DNA of 64,000 nucleotides, from assembly GCF_002899715.1 (NCBI RefSeq), contig NZ_PPEK01000001.1:372001-436000 (forward strand). Reading direction: 5' to 3'. Positions 54,916 to 62,153 of this stretch are shown here, piece by piece. The notes below the pieces were generated by a model that did no database searches, was not told the DNA's origin, and saw only the letters and a program-made list of their open reading frames with translations. A program made the translations under genes and the position numbers. The first letter of the stretch is position 1. The number at the start of each line of letters is the position of its first letter. The DNA comes from Enteroscipio rubneri. GTDB lineage: Bacteria > Actinomycetota > Coriobacteriia > Coriobacteriales > Eggerthellaceae.

Positions 54916-55527
54916 ATGGCTTATGGAATGCTCATTAACTTGAAGAAGTGCATCGGCTGCCATGCATGCGCCGTGGCGTGCAAGGAGGCGCACGGCACTC
55001 CTCCTGCGGTGACGCGCTCGCATGTGAAGCGCGAGTTCGAGGGGACGTATCCCAACGTGCGCAAAACGGCGGTTCCCATGCTTTGCAACCATTGCGAAAC
55101 CACGCCGTGCATCGAGGCGTGTGCGGTGGAAGGCGCTACGTACAAGCGCGACGATGGCATTGTGGTCATCGATAAGGAGAAGTGCATCGGCTGCAAGGCT
55201 TGCGTCGCGGCCTGCCCCTACGGCTCGCGCTACTACATCGAGAGTGCGGACGGTTACTTCGGATCCGACCTCAACGAGTACGAGCAGGTGGTGTACCCCT
55301 CGATGCCCCAGGGCACTGTCGACAAGTGCACATTCTGTGTCGAGCGTATTGATGCCGGCAACGGTGAGCCGCAAGCGTGCGTGGCTGCTTGTCCGGCGGG
55401 GGCTCGCGTGTTCGGCGATTTGGACGAGCTACGCAAGCAGGCCGAAGCGGAAGATGGCTTTCAGCTGCTTCCTGACGAGGGTACGAACCCGTCGGTGTGG
55501 TACCTGCCGGCCAAGGTGAACGAGTAG
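54916..55527 (+). CDS. Four-cluster ferredoxin-type electron-transfer subunit (DmsB/NrfC-like)
   Basis: A 203-residue protein with the four Cys groups of the family: CIGCHACAVACKEAHG, CNHCETTPCIEAC, CIGCKACVAACPYGS and CTFC...CVAACPAGAR. It wires the molybdopterin subunit to the membrane quinone subunit. Lacking a signal of its own, it would be exported with the Tat-carrying partner. AAGGAGGGA precedes the start. A GC-rich hairpin follows its stop. Confidence 0.95.
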   Translation: MAYGMLINLKKCIGCHACAVACKEAHGTPPAVTRSHVKREFEGTYPNVRKTAVPMLCNHCETTPCIEACAVEGATYKRDDGIVVIDKEKCIGCKACVAACPYGSRYYIESADGYFGSDLNEYEQVVYPSMPQGTVDKCTFCVERIDAGNGEPQACVAACPAGARVFGDLDELRKQAEAEDGFQLLPDEGTNPSVWYLPAKVNE

Positions 55528-55540
55528 ACTTCCCCCTCCC

Positions 55541-55569
55541 GACGGCGGCCCGCCTCCCGGGCCGCCGTC
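55541..55569 (+). terminator. GC-rich hairpin between the FeS subunit and the FdhD-like gene
   Basis: GACGGCGGCCC (55541-55551) pairs perfectly with 55559-55569 around a 7-nt loop. Little T follows, so it may only reduce read-through into the FdhD-like gene. Confidence 0.55.
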
Positions 55570-55637
55570 ATCTAGATTGTGCTTCGCTGCTCGTTCTGCG
55601 GTGGGGAAGCGAACCCGTTCGTTGAAGGAGGCGCGCC

Positions 55638-56414
55638 ATGCTGTGCACATCTGTTGTGGAGCCGGGTTCGAAGGCGGCTGCATGCGTGCAGATGCAGGTT
55701 CGCAGGTTCGACGGAGGCACCGGTCGTTTCATTGACCGCTCCGACGCCGTTATTCAGGAAGCTTACCTGTCTGTGCAGGTGGACGGCGTTTTTCATCATG
55801 AGACGACGTGCTCGCCTTGGGATATAAAGGAACTGGTGGTGGGAGGTCTGTTCGCGGACGGCACGATCGACGGCGCCGAAGAGGTGCTCGGCGTTGCGGT
55901 TGACATTGATGCTGGCGTCGCTTCGGTGCGTCTCTCGCAAGGCTCGCTCGGCGCGCCCGATCGGGCCATAGCGGAGAAGCCTGCAGAACGGCAAGGGCGT
56001 GCATTGGCGATGACGGTAACGCCTGTTGAGGTCAACCGGCGCATCGAGCTGTTGGAGGATCGCTCACTGCTGTTCCGGCGCACGGGCGGCGTCCACAGCG
56101 CCGTGCTCACCGACGAGCGCGGCATCATCGCCTGGTTCGAGGACATCGGGCGGCATAGCGCCTTTGACAAATTGGCAGGATGGTGCCTGCTTAACCGGAT
56201 GGATGTGGTGGATAAGGTGCTGCTGTTCTCCGGGCGCATTCCTCGGGAGATCGTGGTCAAAGCGGTGCGGCTCGGCTGCCCGGTCGTCGTGTCACCGGGC
56301 GCGCCGACCGACCTCTCCATAGCCCTCGCTGAGCGCGGCGGACTTACGCTCATCGGGTTCGGCAAAAACGGCTCGTTCAACGTATACTCCCATTCCGAGC
56401 GCATCGCTTTCTGA
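55638..56414 (+). CDS. FdhD-like protein lacking the sulfurtransferase CxxC
   Basis: A 258-residue protein matching FdhD over its conserved C-terminal half: LLFRRTGGVHSAVLTDERGI, WFEDIGRHSAFDKLAGW, LLFSGRIPREIVVKA and GAPTDLSIALAERGGLTLIG. FdhD passes sulfur from IscS to the molybdenum cofactor of formate dehydrogenases through a CxxC loop before these segments. Here that stretch (about 100-150) contains no Cys. It may still bind the cofactor as a chaperone for the neighbouring molybdoenzyme. RBS GAAGGAGG is strong. Confidence 0.85.
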   Translation: MLCTSVVEPGSKAAACVQMQVRRFDGGTGRFIDRSDAVIQEAYLSVQVDGVFHHETTCSPWDIKELVVGGLFADGTIDGAEEVLGVAVDIDAGVASVRLSQGSLGAPDRAIAEKPAERQGRALAMTVTPVEVNRRIELLEDRSLLFRRTGGVHSAVLTDERGIIAWFEDIGRHSAFDKLAGWCLLNRMDVVDKVLLFSGRIPREIVVKAVRLGCPVVVSPGAPTDLSIALAERGGLTLIGFGKNGSFNVYSHSERIAF

Positions 56415-56495
56415 GCGGGGTAGGCTTCGAGCGATCCTCGCAGCTGCCCGGCCCGGCAAAGCGAGCCCGGTCGCAGTTCCGATGCGGCGGAGTGT

Positions 56496-56533
56496 AAACG
56501 ACCCCGCACTCCTCGTGAAGTGCGGGGTCGTTT
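56496..56533. terminator. Bidirectional terminator hairpin
   Basis: AAACGACCCCGCACT (56496-56510) pairs perfectly with 56519-56533; the plus side ends TTTGTTCG. It separates the FdhD-like gene from the convergent helicase gene. Confidence 0.8.
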
Positions 56534-56565
56534 GTTCGATCATGTTGGACCGGCCGGCCCTGTGC

Positions 56566-58077
56566 TTACTTGGTAAAGCGGCTGTAGTCGTAGCCCTCAC
56601 CTTGGCGAACGGTCTTCTTGCCGGCGTCGACGCTCTTCTGCTGCGCGCCGTTGCTCTTGCTGCGGGGGGCGCTGGAGCGCTGGGCGCCCTTTCTCTCGAG
56701 GCGCAGCTTAGCGCTTTCAGCGTTGCGGCTGCGACCGCCCTCGCGCTTGTCGTTCTCGAAGCGACGTCCCTCGGCGCGGCTGCCGCGGCCGGGTCGGTTG
56801 TCCTGCGAGCGCTTGTCCGTGCTCTTGCCGGCGGAAGCCGTATGCCCGGCGCGCGCAGAGTCGCTCCGCGGCCCCTTCCCGTACTTCGGCTTCGAGCCCT
56901 TGTAGCCGCCCTTGCCACCCTTTTTGGGCTTCTGCAGCACCGACGCGTCCAGCTTGTAGTTCTCCAGATCCATGAATGGTATGTCCTTGCCGATGAGCCG
57001 CTCGATGTCCTTGAGCGTGCGCGTCGACTCGCGCGTGACGAACGAAATGGCATAGCCCTGCTCGCCCGCACGGCCCGTACGGCCGATGCGGTGCACGTAG
57101 TCCTCGGGCATGTCGGGCAGATCGAAGTTGATCACGTGGTCGACTTCCGGCACGTCGATGCCGCGCGCCAGCACGTCGGTGGCCACGAGCACCGACGTCT
57201 TGCCGCGACGGAAGTTCTCGAGCGCACGACGGCGCTGTCCCTGCGACTTGTCGGAGTGGATGGACTCGGCCTTGTAGCCGGCACGGCACAAGGTCTCTGC
57301 GCATTCCTCGGTGCGGAACTTGGTGCGGGCGAAAACAATGATACGCTCCGAGCCCTTCTCTTCAAGTACGGCTTGCAGAAGCTCGGGCTTCTTGTGGTTC
57401 AAGACGGGCATCACGAACTGTTCGACCGTCTTGGCCGTTTCGCCCTTGTGCGCAATCTCCACCACGGCGGGGTCGCGCAGCAGCGAACCGAGGTTCTTCT
57501 CGATGGAGCGGTCGATGGTGGCGGAGAACAGCAGCGTCTGGCGGCATTCCGGCGTGGCGTTTACGATGGTGGTGACATCGGGAAGAAAGCCCATGTCAAG
57601 CATGCGGTCGGCCTCGTCCAGCACGAGCGTTTCCACGCTGCCCAGATCGATAACGCCGCGATCCATGAGGTCGTTCAAGCGTCCGGGCGTGGCGATGAGC
57701 ACATCGGTGCCGCCGCGGATCTCCTTGATCTGCGGACCGTAGGGCGTACCGCCGAACACGGTGGTCACAAAGTGGCCGGTCTTGCGGGAGATCTGCATGG
57801 CCGTACGGGCGATCTGCTGGGCAAGCTCGCGGGTGGGGCTGACCACCAATACGCGCGGAGCGCGGTTGCGGCCGCGCACGCGAGGCAGCGTGCTCAGCGT
57901 GGGCAGCAAGAACGCAGCGGTCTTGCCGGTGCCGGTGCTGGCGGCGGCGATGAGGTCGCGGCCCTCCAAGACCAGGGGGATGGACTGCTCCTGCACGGGG
58001 GTGGGCTGGTCGTATCCCAGCTTCTCGACGGCAAGAAGCGCGTCTTTGGACAAGCCGAGGTCGGCGAATGCGGTCAT
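56566..58077 (-). CDS. DEAD-box RNA helicase with basic C-terminal tail
   Basis: A 503-residue helicase: Q-motif segment YDQPTPVQEQSIP, motif I ASTGTGKTAA, PTRELAQQ, DEAD in LVLDEADRMLD, SAT, VATDVLARGID and HRIGRTGRAGE. After about residue 370 the tail is Lys/Arg/Gly-rich and should bind RNA nonspecifically. RhlE/CsdA-like enzymes unwind mRNA or assist ribosome assembly, often in the cold. ATG at 58077 is used; a 40-codon upstream extension is not conserved. A long untranslated leader with a big hairpin lies upstream. Confidence 0.94.
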   Translation of the reverse strand: MTAFADLGLSKDALLAVEKLGYDQPTPVQEQSIPLVLEGRDLIAAASTGTGKTAAFLLPTLSTLPRVRGRNRAPRVLVVSPTRELAQQIARTAMQISRKTGHFVTTVFGGTPYGPQIKEIRGGTDVLIATPGRLNDLMDRGVIDLGSVETLVLDEADRMLDMGFLPDVTTIVNATPECRQTLLFSATIDRSIEKNLGSLLRDPAVVEIAHKGETAKTVEQFVMPVLNHKKPELLQAVLEEKGSERIIVFARTKFRTEECAETLCRAGYKAESIHSDKSQGQRRRALENFRRGKTSVLVATDVLARGIDVPEVDHVINFDLPDMPEDYVHRIGRTGRAGEQGYAISFVTRESTRTLKDIERLIGKDIPFMDLENYKLDASVLQKPKKGGKGGYKGSKPKYGKGPRSDSARAGHTASAGKSTDKRSQDNRPGRGSRAEGRRFENDKREGGRSRNAESAKLRLERKGAQRSSAPRSKSNGAQQKSVDAGKKTVRQGEGYDYSRFTK

Positions 58078-58325
58078 ATTCGTTTCCGTTTCTCTTCGAC
58101 GGGCATCCGCCCTCTGCGGCATGCCTCGTGGTTGCACCCGCTCCTGCGGCGTGCTTGCGCTTGACTCGAGCCGCTTTCTGCCATCCGTAAGCGTCATAGG
58201 CGCGCATAAGAGAAACGAGAAAGAATTTCGCGTGAAGCGGTTATCCAGTATGAAGGTTGGCGGAGGCCGCGTCGCCTAGAACGCTCGAAAGGGCGCAGCT
58301 TGTGCGCGAAACTCCACAACTGCGG

Positions 58326-58372
58326 CGATGTTCGCGATGCGCATGGGCGGCCCATGCACATCGCGAACATCG
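58326..58372. repeat. 22-bp near-perfect palindrome in the helicase-rlmB divergent region
   Basis: Arms 58326-58347 and 58351-58372 (around CGATGTTCGCGATG) match at 21 of 22 positions with loop CGG; the single mismatch is a G-U pair in the minus-strand RNA, so a helicase leader transcript would fold fully. Outside this hairpin, 58078-58564 holds no supported gene; CATAAT near 58487 may be the -10 for rlmB. Confidence 0.7.
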
Positions 58373-58564
58373 TGCGAGTATTGCTCTCGTCCGGTTCTCG
58401 TTCGCCGTCCGGCCTGACCGCACGCATCGTGCATGGCGAATCGCTGAAGATGGGCGCCGTCGTCATCCGACGAGCGCGGCATCTGCCATAATGACCCCGA
58501 CGACGAAACCATTGCCGGCTCGCCCCCCCTCACGGTGCGGCGGCCGCCGAATCACGAGGACAAC

Positions 58565-59311
58565 ATGGCAGACTACATAGAGGGCAAGCGCCCCATCATT
58601 GAAGCGCTGCGCACGCAGGTGCCCATCAAGTGCGTATTGCTGGCGGACAATGCAAAGCGCGATAGCCTGGTGGAGGACATCCTGCGCAAGGCGAAGCGCT
58701 TCGACGTGCCGGTAAAAACCGTGCCCCGCAAGCTGCTCGACGAGGTGTCGGATCGCGGTAGCCACCAAGGCGTTATGGCGGAGACGAAGCCCTACGTCTA
58801 TGTGGACATTACCGAAATCGAGCGCGCGGCCGCATCCTACGCCGACGAGCACGGCGGTCGGGCGCTCGTCGTCATCCTCGATCACCTCACCGACGCCGGC
58901 AACCTGGGGGCCATCGCGCGCAGCGCCGAGTCCGTGGGCGCCTGCGGCCTGGTCATTCCCAATAAGCGCAGCGCGCGCGTGGAGGCTTCGACGTACAAGA
59001 GTTCTGCCGGCGCCATCGCGCACATGCCGGTCGCGCGCGTGCCGAACCTCATCCAGGTCATGGCGCGCCTCAAGGAGCGCGGCTTTTGGATAGCCGGGGC
59101 GAGCGAGCAGGCCGACGACATCATCTGGCAGGCGAACCTCAAAGGTAAAATCGCGCTCGTTATGGGCAACGAGGCCGAAGGCCTGTCCCGCGTGGTGAAG
59201 GAGAGCTGCGACTTTCTGGTGAAGCTGCCCCAGGAGGGCGAGGTGGCCTCGCTCAACGTCGCCCAGGCCTCCACGGCGTGCATGTACGAGTGGCTGCGGC
59301 AAAATTCGTAG
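58565..59311 (+). CDS. rlmB: TrmH-family 23S rRNA 2'-O-methyltransferase (RlmB-like)
   Basis: A 248-residue SPOUT methyltransferase. A substrate-binding N-terminal domain (1-80) is followed by the knotted domain with LDHLTDAGNLGAIARSAESV, VMGNEAEGLSRVVKE and LPQEGEVASLNVAQASTACM, the three TrmH motifs. The RlmB type methylates G2251 of 23S rRNA; related TrmH enzymes act on tRNA, so the exact target is likely but not proven. The start at 58565 follows GAGGAC. Confidence 0.92.
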   Translation: MADYIEGKRPIIEALRTQVPIKCVLLADNAKRDSLVEDILRKAKRFDVPVKTVPRKLLDEVSDRGSHQGVMAETKPYVYVDITEIERAAASYADEHGGRALVVILDHLTDAGNLGAIARSAESVGACGLVIPNKRSARVEASTYKSSAGAIAHMPVARVPNLIQVMARLKERGFWIAGASEQADDIIWQANLKGKIALVMGNEAEGLSRVVKESCDFLVKLPQEGEVASLNVAQASTACMYEWLRQNS

Positions 59312-59320
59312 GTTGAACTC

Positions 59321-59857
59321 GTGGCGAAGCAACGAAAAAAGCTGTTGATCGTAGACGGGTACAACGTGCTGCGCTCGGGCAGCCGCTATCGCGACATAGC
59401 AGGACCCGATTACACCGACGACTCGTTCAATACCGCCCGCGAGGCGCTCGTCAACGACGTGATCGGATACGCGGGGCGCGACTGGCGCGCCATCATTGTG
59501 TTCGACGGCGGCCGCAACGAATTCTCTACCGGCGAGGCCGAGAGCGTGGGCGGCGTGCGCATCATGTTCAGCCCGTCCGGCCAGTCGGCCGACAAGGTGA
59601 TCGAGAAGCTCGCCCACGACGCACGTGAGCGCCAGGTGGAGACGCTCGTCGTCACGAGCGACGCCACCGTCCAGGACACCGTGTTCGGCGGCGGCGTCGA
59701 TCGCATGAGCGCGGACGGGTTCTCGCACGAGGTGTCCATGCTCTACGAGGAGGCGCGTCTCGACGAGACGCCCAAGGTGGCCGAGAAGAACACCGTAGCC
59801 GCTCGCATCGACGCGGACACGCTCGCCAAGCTGAAGGCGCTGCGCGACGAGGCGTAG
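59321..59857 (+). CDS. NYN-domain (YacP/Rae1-like) ribonuclease
   Basis: A 178-residue PIN-like nuclease. LLIVDGYNVLRSG at the N-terminus carries the first conserved Asp; later acidic residues lie in IIVFDGGRNE, SADKVIEKL and VVTSDATVQDTVF. Rae1/YacP proteins cleave mRNA on the ribosome in Firmicutes. It starts with GTG 10 nt after rlmB, the neighbour order often seen for yacO-yacP. No strong RBS, so translation may be coupled. Confidence 0.88.
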   Translation: MAKQRKKLLIVDGYNVLRSGSRYRDIAGPDYTDDSFNTAREALVNDVIGYAGRDWRAIIVFDGGRNEFSTGEAESVGGVRIMFSPSGQSADKVIEKLAHDARERQVETLVVTSDATVQDTVFGGGVDRMSADGFSHEVSMLYEEARLDETPKVAEKNTVAARIDADTLAKLKALRDEA

Positions 59858-59968
59858 CCGGTCGGGCCACGAGCGGGTTGCGGTCCCGTGCCGGTTTCGT
59901 GAATTCCAGACACATCTGCAATAACTGTCGGGTTACGGTCAGCTTGTCCCGAACTGTCGGTTGTTCCA

Positions 59969-59981
59969 CAACACCGTGTTG
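59969..59981. promoter_or_regulatory. Palindrome upstream of the MMPL gene
   Basis: CAACACCGTGTTG, perfect about the central base. Two AACTGTCGG copies (59923 and 59952 regions) stand just before it. A repressor site for the transporter operon is plausible; no regulator gene is adjacent within the window. Confidence 0.4.
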
Positions 59982-60050
59982 GTTATCATGCGGAAGGTGA
60001 GAGTCGCACAGTGTGACATGGCCGAGCTGGACGGAGCGTGCGAACGGGCG

Positions 60051-62153
60051 ATGGATCGATTCATCCACTTCATCATAGCCAAGCGCAAAGCGGTGGTCGC
60101 CTTCTTTCTTCTCACCGCGGTAGGCTGCGCCGCTCTCATCCCCTTCGTTAAGGTCAACTACGACATGGCGGACTACCTTCCTCCCAGCGCGCAGTCTACC
60201 AAAGCGGTCGCCATCATGGAGGAGCAGTTCGCGCAGGACATGCCGAATGCGAACGTGCTCGTGCGGGATGTGGACGTGCCTCGCGCGCTCGCGCTGAAAG
60301 ACAAGATTGCCGCAATGGAGGGCGTTGAATCCGTCCTGTGGCTCGATGACGCGGCCGATGTCGCCGTGCCGCTCCCCATGCTCGATACGAGCACGGTGGA
60401 AACCTACTACCGGAACGGCAATGCGCTATTCCAGGTCACGGTTGCCGAGGGGGCCGAGAGCGACGCCGTTCCCGCACTGCGCGCGCTCGTCGACGAGGAG
60501 GGCGCTGGCAACGCCGTTTCGGGCGATGCAGCCGATACCGCGCAGATGCGCGCGAGCATGATCGAGCAGGTGCTCGTTGCCGTGGCCATCCTCGTGCCCG
60601 TCATCGTGCTGCTCCTGGTGCTATCCACGTTGTCGTGGATCGAGCCGGTCCTGTTCATCGCAGCCATCGGCGTATCCATCCTCATCAACATGGGAACGAA
60701 TATCGCGTTCGGCGAGGTGTCCTTCGTCACGTTCTCGGTGAGCCCCATCCTCCAGCTTGCAGTGTCGCTCGATTACGCCATTTTCCTCCTGCACGCGTTC
60801 GCAGCCGAGAGGGGCCGCACCTCCGATGTCGCGGAGGCGATGGCGCGCGCCATGCGCGCTTCCATGCCCACCATCGCGGCGAGCGCTACCACTACGCTGT
60901 TCGGCTTCGCAGCGCTCGCGTTCATGCAGTTCCAGATCGGCGCCGATCTGGGCATCAACTTGGTCAAGGGCATCGTGCTCAGCTTCGTCACGGTCATGGC
61001 CCTGCTGCCGGCGCTCACGCTTCTGCTCTACAGGATTATCGACAAGACGGCCCATCGGCCCTTGCTGCCGTCGTTTCGCAATGTGGATCGCGGACTGCGC
61101 AAAGTGCGCATTCCGGCTTTGCTCGTCGTGCTCGTACTGCTCGTACCCGCGTTCCTTGGACAATCGCACACAGTGTTCAGCTATCAGAACAGCGTTCCCG
61201 ATCCGAGCCTGCGCGCCGGTGCCGACGTACAGGCGGTGAACGAGGTCTTCGGGAAGCAGAACGCGATCGCCGTGCTCGTGCCACGCGGTGATGTCGCGGC
61301 TGAAGCGGCTCTGTCGGACAACCTTGCGCAACTCGATCATGTGACCTCGGTCCTCTCGTACGTGTCGGTTGTGGGCGCTGCCGTGCCTGAAGGGTTCCTC
61401 GATCCGAGTGTGACCGAGCAGTTCTATTCGACGGACTTCGCGCGCATCATCGCCTATGTGGATACCGAGGTGGAGGGAGATACGGCCTTCAGCACCGTCG
61501 AGGCTGTCCAGCATGCTGCCGCCCAACACTACGACGAGTTCTACACGGCAGGGCAATCCGCGAACCTCTACGATATGAAGAACATCGTGGCCGTGGACAA
61601 CGTGGTGGTGAGCCTCGTGGCCATCGTGGCCATCTTCTTCGTCGTGATGATCACATTCAAATCCCTTGCGCTGCCCTTCGTGCTGCTGCTTGCCATCGAG
61701 GCCGGCATCTGGATCAATCTGGCTATCCCGTATTTCACGGGAACCGAGGTGAACTTCATCGGATACCTCGTCATCAATACGGTGCAGCTGGGCGCCACGA
61801 TCGATTACGGTATTCTGCTGACCACGCATTATCTCTCCCACCGCCGCGTTGCGCCCGCACGCGAGGCGGTGAAGCGCGCGCTTGGCGAGACGTTCCCATC
61901 GCTGCTTGTGTCGGCCGGCATATTGGCCACCGCGGGATTCGCGCTCGCCTTCTCTTCGTCGATCTCGGCCGTGTCCAGCTTGGGGCTGCTGCTCGGACGC
62001 GGGGCTTTATTGTCGCTCGCTCTGGTCACGTGCCTTCTGCCCGGGTTGCTTATCTACCTCGATCCCGTCATCCGCCGCACCACCTGGCATGCGAGCTTCT
62101 TTAAGCCGGATGCGGCGCCTACCCTGCCTTCGAGTGAAGGAGATGCCTCATGA
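60051..62153 (+). CDS. MMPL/RND-type membrane transporter
   Basis: A 700-residue protein with the two-fold RND layout: one helix, a large external domain (about 35-180), five helices, then the same again. The NYDMADYLP segment after helix 1 and the DYAIFLLHAF and DYGILLTTHY segments in the fourth helix of each half are MMPL hallmarks carrying the proton-relay Asp. Members export lipids or drugs. The start at 60051 fits the family; ATG 60018 is an alternative. It overlaps the next gene by ATGA. Confidence 0.88.
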   Translation: MDRFIHFIIAKRKAVVAFFLLTAVGCAALIPFVKVNYDMADYLPPSAQSTKAVAIMEEQFAQDMPNANVLVRDVDVPRALALKDKIAAMEGVESVLWLDDAADVAVPLPMLDTSTVETYYRNGNALFQVTVAEGAESDAVPALRALVDEEGAGNAVSGDAADTAQMRASMIEQVLVAVAILVPVIVLLLVLSTLSWIEPVLFIAAIGVSILINMGTNIAFGEVSFVTFSVSPILQLAVSLDYAIFLLHAFAAERGRTSDVAEAMARAMRASMPTIAASATTTLFGFAALAFMQFQIGADLGINLVKGIVLSFVTVMALLPALTLLLYRIIDKTAHRPLLPSFRNVDRGLRKVRIPALLVVLVLLVPAFLGQSHTVFSYQNSVPDPSLRAGADVQAVNEVFGKQNAIAVLVPRGDVAAEAALSDNLAQLDHVTSVLSYVSVVGAAVPEGFLDPSVTEQFYSTDFARIIAYVDTEVEGDTAFSTVEAVQHAAAQHYDEFYTAGQSANLYDMKNIVAVDNVVVSLVAIVAIFFVVMITFKSLALPFVLLLAIEAGIWINLAIPYFTGTEVNFIGYLVINTVQLGATIDYGILLTTHYLSHRRVAPAREAVKRALGETFPSLLVSAGILATAGFALAFSSSISAVSSLGLLLGRGALLSLALVTCLLPGLLIYLDPVIRRTTWHASFFKPDAAPTLPSSEGDAS

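Noticed and set aside
56482-58164. 560-codon plus-strand frame opposite the DEAD-box helicase gene
   Set aside because: Shadow of the helicase, with unnatural composition and a start inside a terminator hairpin.
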